Assembly (NCBI RefSeq): GCF_003945595.2 | Contig: NW_024104367.1 | Coordinates: 1 to 64,000 of the forward strand | From: Pipra filicauda | Lineage: Eukaryota > Chordata > Aves > Passeriformes > Pipridae | DNA: 64,000 nucleotides | Reading direction: 5' to 3' | In this document: positions 35,277-47,030 of the stretch, one piece after another | Layout of the letters: every line of letters begins with the position of its first letter | Numbering within the stretch: the stretch's first letter is position 1 | Position numbers and translations under genes: made by a program | The notes under the pieces: generated by a model | What the model saw: only the letters and a program-made list of their open reading frames with translations | What the model was told of the DNA's origin: nothing | The model's database searches: none

Positions 35277-36049
35277 TTTCTGCTCAGTAACTTTAGCGTA
35301 GGTTGGGCTTTGTTTGCTACTTGTATTTTAAGGTGACTTCCCACTTCCTTGCAGTTCATTCCCCTCTGTAAAACCTGGATACATGAACTACACATGTAAA
35401 ATCTGAGATCCAGGGGGTAGAATAGTTCCAGGAGAATTTCCATCGCCTGACACTGTTTGGGTTTGGTCACTTCATGTGAGAGCAGAGATTTTAACTCATG
35501 TTGGATAGTTACATCAGGCTGACTGGGGTCTTCCTTCCAAGAACACTTTTGTTTAAAATACAGATTAGAATCTTGCTGGAGCAAGCTCCAAACAGAAAGG
35601 TAGTGACATCTGGGCTCCTTGGAAAACATGAAGACAAATTGGTTTCTGACAATCAGGTGCTAGGCCAGGCAGAAGGAATGTTGTGGCTGATGGACCTCTC
35701 AATTCCAGTAAGTCTCCCACTGCCATCAAATGTGGTGATGATCATCCAAATAAAGGATTTTTATGGGAAGATTCCTTGGGTTATTTTCTCCAGTGCTATA
35801 CTGAATATGAAAGTGGCATTATTTTTAAGTGCTTTGGCCTGAAAGACCAAAGAATCACATGCTCACTTCCTAGAAATAAAGTCTTGTCACATCCTGGCAG
35901 CCCCAGTGAAATGTTTTAGGATACTATCTGTGCCCACCTTGTTTATTTGATGTGTCCCCCCAGGACAATTTTCCAGGGTTTCAGAGACACTCTACTACTT
36001 TATTTATCTCCACAGACCTGCTAACCAGCCTTCTCTTCTCCCAAAACAG

Positions 36050-36124
36050 CAAGAGAGGCTCCAGCTGGACAGACTGAAGAACCAGCTGTCGGATGCCATC
36101 CAGAGATACGGAGCTGTGCAGAAG
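36050..36124 (+). CDS. TSNARE1: TSNARE1 internal coding exon (helix Hc-like)
   Basis: A 75-base exon of exactly 25 codons, phase 0 at both ends. The acceptor is CTTCTCCCAAAACAG and the donor GTGAGG. It encodes an amphipathic charged helix containing LQLDRLKNQLSDAIQRYGAV, the hallmark TSNARE1 stretch, equivalent to the KDRLVAEF…NFQKVQ part of helix Hc in syntaxin 7. The frame continues exactly from the exon ending at 32581 and into the exon at 38169. The intron before it is 3,468 bases and the one after it 2,044 bases. From memory, human TSNARE1 has a few extra residues (a short QERLQ-like duplication) at this exon's start that are absent here; this needs an alignment. No stop or frameshift is seen. 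Confidence 0.93.
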
Positions 36125-36261
36125 GTGAGGGTCACTCTTGTTTCCATTCTTCCATCTGTGAGTTTGGGAATGTGTGAAGTGTGAGTGTGACTCCTGGGAG
36201 CCTGGAGCATCTCCACAGGGCTGGTTACATGTGGTTTCCACCCTCTCTTCTTACTTTGTCA

Positions 36262-36775
36262 GTCAAGAAATCATAGAAAAGACTTTTAAGGTCATCAACC
36301 ACCAACCCAGCACCACCTAAACCATGTCTTTAAGGGCCATATCCTCACATTTATTGAATATTTCCAGGGATAGTGTCTCAACCACTTCCCTGGGCAGCCT
36401 GTTCCAAAGCTTTACAACCTTTTCACTTACAAAATGCTTCCTAATATCCAATCTAAACCTCCCATGGCACAACTTGAGAGCATTTCCTCTCATCTTGTTA
36501 TTTGGGGAAAGAGACCAATTCCCACCTCACTACAAGCTCCTTTCAGGGAGTTGTAGAGAGCAATAAGGTCCCCCCTGAGGGTCCTTTTCTCCAAGCAAAA
36601 CACCCCCCTCTCCCTCAGTTGCTCCTCACCAAACTTGTGCTCCAGACCCTTCCCCAGCTCCGTTGCCCTTCTCTGGACACGCTCCAGCCCCTCAGTGTCC
36701 TTCTTGTCATGAGGGTCCCAAACCTGAACCCAGAATTGAAGGTGCCTCACCAGTGCCAAGTGCAGGGGGATGTAT
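36262..36775 (-). mobile_element. CR1 LINE, 3' part
   Basis: Antisense CR1 in the TSNARE1 intron: AAATCATAGAAAAGACTTTT, TTTCCAGGGATAGTGTCTCA, CCCTGGGCAGCCTGTTCCAA, CAAGCTCCTTTCAGGGAGTT and CTCTGGACACGCTCCAGCCC. About 510 bases, second family. Confidence 0.95.
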
Positions 36776-38168
36776 CATTGCTTTGGAGCATTCACACACA
36801 TGGGACTGCAGAACAACTCAGCAGCAGCTGAAAAGAAGAAAAAGTGTATTTTTGCCAACTGTGTGTCTGGTAGGACTTTCAGTGCTTCATCTGGCTTAGC
36901 CTTGATGTTATTTTGGTGTGAATTGATTGCACAATGCCCTTTTCACCTTTTCTGCTCCTAGAAAATGTGCAGGAAGCTTTGATAATTTAAATATCCCCCC
37001 CCTCTGGCTCTGCTGTGCTGTATGGCTTTGCCAGAAAGTTTCTGAGCACGTCTTGTGGTTTGGATCTGTCACCAAGATCAAGCTGTTTAATAAAACAAAC
37101 AGAGCCTGAACTCCAGCTCCTTCATTTGCTTCTTGCTCACCCTGTTTACCCTGGGGAGGCTCCACTGATGAGCAGATTTGCTTTGCTTTTAAACACTGTA
37201 GTAATGACTTAAATTTAGCATCCTCAAACTGCTCCTCTCCCCGGCAGCAGCAAGTTTGCAGATATATCTGGATTAATCAAAAAACACAACCTGGACAAAC
37301 TCTGGTTCCTTTCTTATTTCACTTTAGTGAGTTTGATCCGTGGCTGCAGCACATGGGAAGGATATATTGCATTTGTACAGGTGTAATGAAATGTGGCTGG
37401 CAACATGCACTTAATAATGTATCAATATGCACTTAATAATGGATCTTTATTTAAAAACCTCTGTTCTGATGGATTTGCCAACACTTGCTGCCTATGCCTT
37501 AAAAATAAACAAATAAACAAAAAGATGTACATAAAATTGCACTTGTGTTGCATAATAACAATGCATTATCTCTAGTGTTGTGTCACATTTTAAATTATTT
37601 CTCTGTCCTATTCAAGAAACTAAGTGTGGGGTCTTTAAATGAAATTATTTTTTCTGTTAAATGAGAAGTTGGAATGATTTGGGTAAAGAGCTCCACCCCC
37701 ATATACACACACACTTTTTAATGCCTTTTTTTCCCAATGCTCATGAGTGCAATCCATCAGAACTGCACATACAGGTTTGATTTCTATTATTTTAAAACCT
37801 GTCATCGATTCAGAGGTGCCAAAATTAACCAGTGCAGTTTGTGAATGCCCTGTTGCGTCAGGAAACCAATCTGAGTGGGAAATTGCTACTTATCCACGTC
37901 CTGGCTGTCATTCCTTAAATGCCTGATTCAGTTTTGATAACCTTGTCATCCTGGAAGCTTTGAAGGCTTTTAATGCCTGTAAGACCAAGCTTTTCAATGC
38001 TATTATACCTCCTTTCTTTTTCTAAATAGTAGGAGCTTTCTTTATGTCCTTTTCTTTAAAAAGCAGAAGAAATAGCTTTATATGACTCCTTTCCTAAATA
38101 TTTGGACTGTTTTCTCAGCCATTTTCCCTCCTTTTTTTTTTATTTATTTTTCCTTTTCTTTTTAACAG
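36776..38168. other. Unique intronic DNA before TSNARE1 exon at 38169
   Basis: No repeat family or gene recognised. It carries a short duplicated word ATGCACTTAATAATG (37404-37418 and about 37427-37441) and ends in a T-rich acceptor tract. Confidence 0.5.
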
Positions 38169-38225
38169 AAAATAGCAGAAAAATCCAAAGCTTTGCTTCC
38201 CACTGGGCAGAGAAGCACCAAACAG
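38169..38225 (+). CDS. TSNARE1: TSNARE1 internal coding exon (end of Hc and linker)
   Basis: A 57-base exon of 19 codons, phase 0 at both ends. A long T-rich tract ending CTTTTTAACAG precedes it and a consensus GTAAGT donor follows. The product is KIAEKSKALLPTGQRSTKQ, matching the remembered TSNARE1 sequence (KIAEKSRALLP…) and continuing directly from the exon ending at 36124. It closes the third N-terminal helix and opens the linker to the t-SNARE helix. The next expected exon in human encodes a segment with PFAELADDEK; no such sequence was seen downstream to base 64000, so the next canonical exon is probably outside the window, behind an intron of at least 25 kb. An alternative small exon at 39330-39401 would also be in frame. 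Confidence 0.92.
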
Positions 38226-38739
38226 GTAAGTTCATGTGTCTTTGTGTTTGACAGTAAGTACAGTGCTAAAAAAGGGCTATTTTCTGCCACCACTAATGAT
38301 GCTGAAGAGCTTGGTGCTCCTCCACTGCCTACACTGAAGCCAGCGAGGTGTTTTTCCAACAGGCATGTGTGACGTCTTTGGAGGTGGAGGATACAGGACT
38401 CGGGAAAAAAAGACTTATATAAGACCTGTTTAATTATTCCCTGCTTTTCTGTTCTCGTGGGGCTGTTTTTCCATTCTTGATGGGAGTTTTTTCTACTCTG
38501 AAATTTATCAAAAAGCAGTCCTGTATCCTCTTTCACTTGGAAATCACATTCCAAGGACAATTTCATAGCAGAGAATGAGAGGAATTTTTATCAAACCTGT
38601 CCCCAGTTTTAAGAAAGATCACGTATTCTACTTTCTTGTCTACTTTACAGTGTGGTTAACTGTTATATACATATGCAAATAGAGCCTTTTTATTCTCTTT
38701 TTACCCATATTAGGAACTTTTTCAGTGAATAAATACTGT

Positions 38740-39045
38740 ATGGAATCAGAATATCTACATATATGTTCTGATTTTTATATCCATATCCATACATACTGTG
38801 GTTACTGCATATATGGTGTATATGTTTATTTTCATACATGCAAGTGTATGTATGTATAAAATATAATTAAATACATTGAGTACCTGTGAACATATGCAAA
38901 TTTTAAGAATATAAAGATATAAATATAGATGTACAGATATAAATATATGAAGATATGTATGTTTAAATATATATGTAAATATATGCATATGTGTGTTCCC
39001 TTTCACAAACAGTAATGCAAAATATTATATATATAAAAGGGATGT
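38740..39045. repeat. Low-complexity TATA/ATATGT-rich tract
   Basis: About 300 bases dominated by ATATAT, ATATGTA and TACATA words, ending in a (GT)n run near 39040-39053. The minus-strand frame at 38755-39006 is an artefact of this composition. Confidence 0.85.
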
Positions 39046-39329
39046 GTGTGTGTGTAAGAAATCACCACAGATTTCCAAGAGAGGTTTGAAGAATCCAACA
39101 GGCATTAGGTTGGTCTCTCAAATCCTACGTGTTAAAAATTTGTAGGTATTTGTAACTGATCTCATGCCAGTAAAAAGCAGAATTCTCTGCCTAATTTCAG
39201 TGATTATTTCTGATATTCTTGATACTCTTTTAAAGCACAATCAGCAGATTTTCTACTTTCCTGATGGATTTTCATTCTTTACCTTGCCGTGCCACCTGGT
39301 TTTCTATAATCAATGTATATAAGAAATAG

Positions 39330-39401
39330 TTGTACTTTGTAACATTGATGCGTCTCTGTAAAGAAGGGTGGAATGATGCCACCAAAGATCCCGACATTAA
39401 G
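39330..39401 (+). other. Candidate extra or alternative exon, in frame with TSNARE1
   Basis: A 72-base, 24-codon stretch between an AG at 39328-39329 and a consensus GTAAGT donor at 39402. It would be phase 0 at both ends, so it could follow the exon ending at 38225 without a frameshift. It reads LYFVTLMRLCKEGWNDATKD followed by PDIK. I recognise no family. The acceptor lacks a good pyrimidine tract, and the peptide does not match the TSNARE1 linker I remember. It could be a cryptic or lineage-specific exon, or more likely chance. The frame stays open past the donor through a 51-base tandem duplication. Confidence 0.15.
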
Positions 39402-39411
39402 GTAAGTCAAT

Positions 39412-39513
39412 GGACTAAAACTTTAATATTAACTACATTTCAAGCAATTACAATTCTGCCTTGGACCAAAACTTTATTATTAATGACATTTCAAGCAATT
39501 ACATTTCTGCCTT
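39412..39513. repeat. 51-bp tandem duplication
   Basis: Copy one starts GGACTAAAACTTTAATATTA (39412) and copy two GGACCAAAACTTTATTATTA (39463). Both end TTTCAAGCAATTAC…TTCTGCCTT. A handful of substitutions separate them, so the event is not recent. The period is a multiple of three, so the downstream frame of the candidate exon stays open. Confidence 0.93.
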
Positions 39514-42187
39514 GGAGCTTATTGTTGTGTAGTTGGTTTTAGGTGTCAATGAAATGAAACTCAGGCCCCAAAGGACTGATGAATTCCTTTATCCTGGTTG
39601 GGAGTTCCCACCACCCCCTTTGGAGTGATTGTGCACAGATGTCACTATTCAGCTGCGAGTTTATAAAAATTATCCAGCTTATTTTTGCCCATCAGCTGCT
39701 GATCTGTGATGACCATGGTCACAAACATCATGTCCTTTAACTGTGGTCCAATCCACCGTACAGGAAATATTTATTGGGTTTTATGGTTGAGCTCAGAGAT
39801 AAGGAGGGTCATTTTGTGCAAATTAGGTGTGATTTGTATTCATGCTTTATTGCATCGTTTCTTGGGCTTTTAACTAACTTTGTTAGACTGTTATTGGTGG
39901 AGTGGATTGCAGAGGAGGGAACAGCTCTGATCTTGCCTGGACTACCATGTGGTTTCATGGCCATGGCTATTCCATAGGATTTGGGACACTGCTGGCTATT
40001 AACAAGTGTAAATAGGATGAAGAGTGCTAATTAGTGCACCTGGAGCAAGCCTGGATGAAATCAACTTTTTTGGTGTATTGACGATGGTTGATGACTCCAA
40101 AAATAACCTTCTCTGGAAGCAAATGGAGTTTTAATAGAGGGAAAAAATAGGATGTAAGACAAAAATGCTCAAATCTTGAGGCAAGTGATGGTGTGGTTGG
40201 AAGAAAAGGGAGGCTGGAGGAAGAAGAGGACAGACAAACCCCTCTGCATTAAAACAGGTAAGAATACAACCACTAGGGGACTGTAGCAGTGCCAATCTGC
40301 TGTGGGACAGGAGCATCAGCAGAGATTGGGTTGGATCAACTGCAGGTTGTTTCTTCTTGTGGCTGTTACTTGCTGGGGGTTTCGGTGGATTGTGGAAAAG
40401 GAGGTTGTATTTTGCCCTTGGTGAGATGGTTCTGACTCAGAAGCAGGCTGGATCACACTTTCCATGCAGTGCACAAACTTTCCATGCAGTGACACTTGCT
40501 CGGGCTGGGGACGAAGGAGTCTTCATGCAAACTGCTTGAAAAGGATGAAAATTCAGTCACATCTGCTTCAACTTCCCTATACTTTTGTAGCTTCACATCT
40601 TCTCTTTTTCCTCCTTCAAGCACAAAAAGGGGAGAAATTAAAGTACAAAACCTGCTGAAGGCAACACAGTGGTTGGTTTTTACTTATTATTTTCCCAGCT
40701 GCAGTTTGGTCAGGACATACAGAATTATAGTTCCCACAGGAACTGGAGCCTGACCACTGTGTGCATGTATTAGGGCAGTAATGCAAAATTCTACATATGT
40801 TCAGGAGACCTGATTTATGAGTCCTGTGAAACCACAGAGTGACTCGGTGCAGACCCAGTCTTGATTCAAACACTGTTTGCCTGCAGGGCTTTGTTCTATT
40901 TTATTTATGCTTTAATTTATTACAGCAAGTTGTAAGAGGCCTGAAGAATGCTTGTTTTTCTAGATGCATGTCCCTGTAGTTCCCCTCTTCCATTGGTGAG
41001 TAGGAAAGATAAGATGTTTGGTAACATAAACCCTAATAATTTCCGTTTAGGGAGCAATTGATTCCCTAGACCCACATAACAGGTAAAAATTGCCAAGTGA
41101 AGCTTTGGGAGAATTAGTTTCCTGCCCATTGTGGTTTGCTGTAAGTACTCTTTAATTGAGTTTATTTGTTTATAAAAGCAAAATAAAAGCATTGATCCAA
41201 AATTCCTTGAAGCCTGAAGTTATATAAATTCTTAATCAAATATGTGTTTGTAGGAATGTGCTTGTTTATAGACAAATCAATGTAGTTCTGTGGGTGCATA
41301 TATTGAAAGACACAATTTTTTACTACACTAAATGATCATTGTTGAACGTGCCTTGTGGCAACTATTAAAAGTAAAAAAAGTCCCTTCCCTTGAATCTGTG
41401 AAAGTAATTTTAAATATTCACCCACTGGCCAAAATGAGACCTCAGAAGGCTCATTAAGAGAGTGCCCAGGGGAATCCTGGAAAGGAGTTTTCAATTTAGG
41501 GGAATTGTTGGTGCAGTAAACAGAGACAGTGTTTGGTGATATGGTCACCTCTGCTTTCTGACTGTGTGTGGAGCAGATAGGCTTCAAATCCCACTTCTCC
41601 TGAACACACCATGGTGAAAACCAATTGTTCCTCCTTCCAGGCAGGGCCCGCTGTAGGAGAGGGAATATTTCAGGTGTCCCCTGGAGCCTGGGATGGTGTG
41701 GTCAGGGCTAGGAGAGGCTGGACAGCTGAGCAGACATAGGTGAAATCCATCCCACAGTGCAACAATTGGATAGAATATAATATGATAATGCTTTAATAGC
41801 ACAGAATAGATTATCTGTAATATTAAAATAATAAATGATAGCCTGAGGAACACCCACAACAGCCAATAATGTCTCTGAGCACAGGAGATGAAAAGAATCC
41901 TTCTTTTTAATTCTTATTTTAATTCTTTATAATTATTGTGCATCCAACATCATCTGCTTCCGATAGAAAGAACCTGTTACGTGCCCATGGTTGAATAAAT
42001 TCTACTTCCAGATATTAAACCCAGGAGCAGATGAGGCTGAGAAGCTGAAGGCTCCCCAGGATTCATCTCTGGTAGTTCCTGGCAGGGATGGCTGAGTTTC
42101 TTCATCCTTCAAGGCATCTGTGACATGTCTTTGGGCCACCTCCATCCTTCCTGGATCCTCACTGACCACACTGAGCTATCTTAGTCA

Positions 42188-42291
42188 TCCGAGCAACCTG
42201 GTCTACTGGAAGGTGTCCCTGCCCATGGCAAGGGGTTGGAAATGATCTTTCAGGTCCCTTCCAATCCAAACCATTCTGCGATTCCATGAAA
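42188..42291 (+). mobile_element. CR1 LINE, 3' end fragment
   Basis: Sense tail: GAGCAACCTGGTCTACTGGA, AGGTGTCCCTGCCCATGGCA, TTCCAATCCAAACCATTCTG, CGATTCCATGAA. First family. Confidence 0.93.
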
Positions 42292-45039
42292 TTCTGTCTT
42301 CTCAGCTAATGAGGAGCAAAGTGGTCTTTCTCACCGTGTAGACTTTGTGGGTGGTTCCACCAAGGGAGTGGGAGAAGGGGAAGCACAGGCTCTGTTTGAG
42401 CTGGGGAATGAGTTTTAAAATAAAAACCACATAAAAAATCTGAGCAGACTTTTTTTTTTTTTTTTTCCTGAAGGAAACTTTTCCTGGCAATATTTAGAAA
42501 TTAAAATTACAGTAATTGTCATAGTTTAATGGCCCCCCTCTTCGTTTCCTGCTGCTCATGGGGAGAGGGAAGGATAATTACTACTGTGGAACATGGCAGT
42601 TGCCATAAAGATGCCTTTGTTTCCTATTCCATAAGCCTACTTGACCCATCTCTCAGAGGTCACTAAATTATGTTTCTTAGGAGCACAAAGATGGGTAATA
42701 AACCTCTATTTGCATATACAAGCTTTTTTTCTCCTGACTGCATCAATTTATTCTTGCTTTAAGTGGACTTCCTTCTCTCAGGAAGCATCATTTCTCTCTT
42801 CCTTCCTGTGTTTATGAAGTTGTTCTTTTTTGTGTGATTAGAGTAAAATTCTCATTTTGGGGGCAGCAAGATCCAATCCTTGTGCCTTTATGGGAGAATA
42901 ATTTTTTGGCAATAATATCTGCATAAACTGCACATATGTATGTGTGTGTGAAATGACTGTAGTTATTTGGGCTTCTATTTTTACCGGGTCCTTAAGATGG
43001 TAGAAGCTGTATAAGCACAACTACTACATTGTGCCACCCTGAGGATCTCACAGGCTCAGCAAACACCACCAGGCTATTTTGAGTAATTAACTATGAGTTT
43101 GTGATGCAGTAGGTTCTCCTCATGCTGGAAGTCCAAAGATATTTGAAACTGTCTTCAAAATTTGCAGGAGGTTGTGCTCTGTATTTTCCTGAAATGCAAA
43201 ATTTAATTTCTCACAATCAAAATACAGCTTTTGCCCCGACAAATGAACCTTTTTATTTACACATTTATCTTATTGACTCCAACATCTTATCTTAGAGCTC
43301 ATCCCAGTTCTAAATGCTCCAGACTGGCTGCTCTATCTCAGGAAATCAAGCCTTGGCTTTGGTGATAATTTATCTTGCATGTGTGGTAGTAATTGCTGTG
43401 TCTTCTCAAGGTCGTTTAGGATGCAGCTCCTCCTGTAAAAAGTGTTATTTCAATAATGTCAACTTTGTTTTAAATGACTGTGCATCCATTAAAAGCCATA
43501 TTGTAATCAGCCCACTCCACTGTTCCCAGGGCTGTCAATACCGAGCATTTAAATCACACAGTTATTTTTTTCTTGACTTTACTGAAGTGTGGGCTTTTGT
43601 TTGGTTTTTGATTTTTAATTTTTATTTTTTTTTAAGGCAGTCATTTAAAGCAATTTTCTTAAGAAATTTTAAATATTTTCTTTTTCTGCCTGTTTGGTGG
43701 TAGAGAAACAGATTCTAATAAAGGGATTTCTTAAGTGGATGGAAATAGACTCACGCCTAATTTTTTTATTTGTTCCTTATATTCTCAAGGGAGGTGGAAT
43801 CTATTCTGAATGTCCCAAAGTACTGTTCTTGCACTGCTTTCAAATGTGTCTGAGAAGGGAAGGTCTTTTCTCCTCAGCATGCCCACGATCTTGAAAAAAA
43901 ATTCCAGTGGGCTTTGTAGGCACAGAACTTCACTAACTACCCATTAAACTCCCTTTTCGTCAGGGATGCAGCATTTTGCAACTGTAAAAGATAAAATAAA
44001 GAATTCCTCCATCCTTGAGGGTGATAAAACCTGCACTGCAGACCTTGGGAAAACGCCAGTATTCCTGGTGCTGCTGGTGCACAGGTTTGATGGGACATCA
44101 GGAGTGCTCAGGGCTTCAGTGTTGCATGTAAGAAACACCTCAAATCCTCCTATATCTTTAAAGGACATAATTAGCAAAGGCTAGAGGTGTGAGCTTCCAA
44201 AAACATTCCAGTCTCCTCATTCTGCAAAATAAGAAAAGACCAAATCTATATAAAGGTTTGGGGGGAATTCCTAAATTGCCCAAACGACTTGAGCTTTGTG
44301 GATTTTCCTCAGCAATCCCCAGTCACGGGATCAGCCCACTTTTCTTACCTGTGTCTGCTGATGAAACCAGAAACTGCAGCTGCCTCTACCAGCACTCAAG
44401 CAAAGGACTCACTGTTCATTCCCTGGGTTTTGGGTTAGTTAAGTTGTTGGTTTTTTGGTTTTGTTTTTTTTTTTTTTTTAGTTTGGTTGTTTCCCTGTGT
44501 TTTTTTTTTTTTAATTGGTTTTTCCTTTCGTTTGAGTGAGAAAGGACAGAGGTTTTTGTGTGGGCAGAGGATGAAGGCAAGGGAAGGGTTTCTTTTGTCT
44601 GGAGCCTCCTCCACAGCAGCTCTGAAGCCTCTCTGCTCTACCACAGCTCTGAGTCACTGCCGGAGCCCTCGCACAGTCCAAAGGGTTGTTTTGTCTGGAA
44701 TGAGACAGTCCGACCACCCAGCCCTGCCACCACTTGCTTTTGTACTCCCACATCCTGGGAGATGCTTCCTCTCCCCCTGAGGGGGTGTGTGTGTGTGGGA
44801 AATGGTGGCACTGGGGTCGTGTGGAGGCATTTGAGGCCAGGGGATCAAACAGTGCCCTGAACACTCTGTGCTAACAGGAGTGAGCACCGTCACAGAGAGC
44901 ACATCCTGACTGTGCCCAGGGGCTGGGACAGACAGCTCAGCTGGTGCCCACATTGTTTTTCTTCCAGAGCTGGAGGCAGCAAATACTTTTCCCCACTGCT
45001 TGCAGTGTCTGCCTAGGTATTTGCTGTGCTCCTGTCTCG
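42292..45039. other. Unique, non-coding, with T-rich tracts
   Basis: T runs at about 42449-42467 and 44460-44513. Overlapping frames around 44435-44953 on both strands lack family signals. No gene recognised. Confidence 0.5.
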
Positions 45040-45340
45040 TGGAATCATAGGATGGTTTGCTTTGGAAGGGGCCTCAAAAGTCATCCAGTTCCAACCCCCT
45101 GCCATGGGCAGGGACACCTTCCACTAGACCAGGTTGCTTAGAGCCCCATCCAGCCTGGTCTTGGACGCTTCCAGGGATGGGGCATCCACAGCTTCTCTGT
45201 TTCACCACCCTCACAGGGAGAATTCTTTCCAAATATCTCACCTAAATCTACCCTCCTTCAGCTTAAAGCCATTCCCCCTTGTCCTATCCCTCCATGCCCT
45301 TGCAAAAATCAGCCTTCCTGTAGGCCCCCTTTAGGTACTA
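45040..45340 (-). mobile_element. CR1 LINE, 3' part
   Basis: Antisense CR1: GGAATCATAGGATGGTTTGC, CCAACCCCCTGCCATGGGCA, GGGACACCTTCCACTAGACC, CTTCCAGGGATGGGGCATCC and CTTAAAGCCATTCCCCCTTG. About 300 bases, first family. Confidence 0.95.
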
Positions 45341-46537
45341 CCAGTTGCTAAATTTAAAGGATATTGAAAATACACATGCCTTCATGCCAAATCAGGGTCA
45401 TTCTTGGAGGGGATCTCTGCACCTGTAAGGATGGGAAATGGATTTTTCGCCTGTTGCATGAGACCCAGACTTTGTCTCAGTGAGTTCAGAATCCTCTTAT
45501 CTCCTGAGTGCTGCTTTTTACACAGTGAGTGTGGGCAGTTCATGCTTCCAGTCAGCACTGCTGGCACAGATTTGTATGGCTATAAATGTATCTCTGTAGA
45601 TATCTACAGCTCCATCAATATAAATAAATAAAAATAAACCCCAAAATTAAATATAAATACAGTGACAGTTGTGGCCAGTTGGATGGACACTCACCTTGCT
45701 GGGAGAGCTTTGTCCTTGGATGCAGCTTTTCTGGGCAGTGAGAGTCACCTCTGGCAGCACTGTCAGAGCTGTGCTGACAGCAGTGTAAGAGGAGAGGAAA
45801 CACAGGCCAAGATCCCAGAGCTGATGAAATGTAGGCTGGGTCTGCAGGACGTGTGTGGCTGTGATGGCAGTACTGTAATTACAAAAAGTGAATAAAAAGC
45901 TTGAATTTTGTTCACTCTCTGGGCTTGTCTCCTCTGTATATTCCTTTTTTTTTCCAGAAGCATAATGATGTAGTGAGTGTTTCTACCCACTGCAAGTGGA
46001 AGTGGTTTGTGCTGATTGTGAGGGAGATGTTTATAGGATCCCTCCCACGTCCCCTCCTTCAACCCCACCTTCCAGGAGCTGCATTGCAAGAGTCCAAGTT
46101 GACTTTTACCCTGGCAAAGATCATGCAGCAACTGGAGTAACAAATGTGAAACCTTCCTGAGTGTGTCACCTTGCTCCAAAGTGAATGCAGTGTTATTTAA
46201 TACATTTAAACCCCTCCTGTGGAGATGGATTATTGAAAGGAAGGAAATTCTATTCTTCTAAACCCACTTTGATGGCTGCATTTATCACATGATTAAATGG
46301 GGACAGCAGTGGTATTTTCCCATGAAAAAAATGTGTTTGGAAATATGTTAACCCTTCCTTCATCAGAGTGGAGACAAAAAGTAATATTTACTGAACTTTC
46401 TAAGGCCCATCTTATTTGTTTTCAGGGTTTAAATAACCAAGGTTATATTCACCATAAAATTTAAAGGCATTTAACCCCTTTCACTCCTGTGTGGAAGGGA
46501 GTGCTCTTACCTCCCCTACTCTGTATATCACCTGTGA
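45341..46537. other. Unique, non-coding
   Basis: Includes a short AAAT-rich stretch near 45615-45660. No gene recognised. Confidence 0.5.
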
Positions 46538-47030
46538 AATCATCGAATCATAGAATCATGGAATGGTTTGAGTTGGAAGGGACCTTAAAAGTCATCTTGT
46601 TTCACCCCCCTGCCATGGGGTGGAACTATCCCACGTTGCTCCAAGCCCCGTCCAACCTGGCCTTGGACACTTCCAGGGATGGGTCAGCCACAGCTTCTCT
46701 GGGCAACCTGTGCCAGTCCCTCACCACCCTCACAGTAATGTTTTTTCCCCTAATTTAAGCCTACTCTCTTTCAGTCTGAAGCCATTCCTCCTTGTTCTGT
46801 CATTCCATGCTCTTTTAAAAAATTGTCTCTCTCTATCTTTCTTGTCGCCTCCCCTCAGGTACTGAAAGGCTTCAATCAGATCACCCCAAAGCTCTCTCTT
46901 TTCCAGGCTGAACAATCCCAATTCTCTCAGCCTTTCCTCATAGGAGAGGTGCTTCACCCCTCTAACCAACCTGGTGGCCTCCTCTGGAGGAGCATCAGTG
47001 CCATGTGATGCTCCAGGTATTGCACAGACC
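46538..47030 (-). mobile_element. CR1 LINE, 3' part, about 490 bases
   Basis: Antisense CR1: TCGAATCATAGAATCATGGA, TTGAGTTGGAAGGGACCTTA, CAACCTGGCCTTGGACACTT, GGCTTCAATCAGATCACCCC, TCTTTTCCAGGCTGAACAAT and CTCTCAGCCTTTCCTCATAG. The far end is uncertain by a few tens of bases. Confidence 0.93.

Larger units (their letters stand above)
32582..36049 (+). other. TSNARE1: TSNARE1 intron (phase 0)
   Basis: Intron between the first two recognised exons, GT(ATGT) to (ACAAA-type) AG, 3,468 bases. It holds two short tandem duplications (34702-34749 and 35221-35276) and otherwise unique AT-rich DNA. I saw no CR1 copy or other mobile element in it. Small open frames such as the one around 33117-33530 on the minus strand have no recognisable product. 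Confidence 0.85.
36125..38168 (+). other. TSNARE1: TSNARE1 intron (phase 0)
   Basis: Intron of 2,044 bases between the exons ending at 36124 and starting at 38169. An antisense CR1 fragment (about 36262-36775) lies 138 bases downstream of the donor. The rest is unique, T-rich DNA ending in a long pyrimidine tract that serves the next acceptor. Confidence 0.85.
38226..42187. other. TSNARE1: Downstream TSNARE1 intron, unique DNA with simple repeats
   Basis: Contains the AT-rich tract at 38740-39045, the candidate exon at 39330-39401, the 51-bp tandem at 39412-39513 and a 20-bp-period direct repeat ACTTTCCATGCAGTG at 40457-40471 and 40477-40491. No mobile element recognised. Confidence 0.5.

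Noticed and set aside
39365..39401. Alternative shorter exon using the AG at the TGTAAAG just before 39365
   Set aside because: Its length is not a multiple of three after a phase-0 donor and would shift the frame into KGGMMPPKIP; the acceptor tract is no better.
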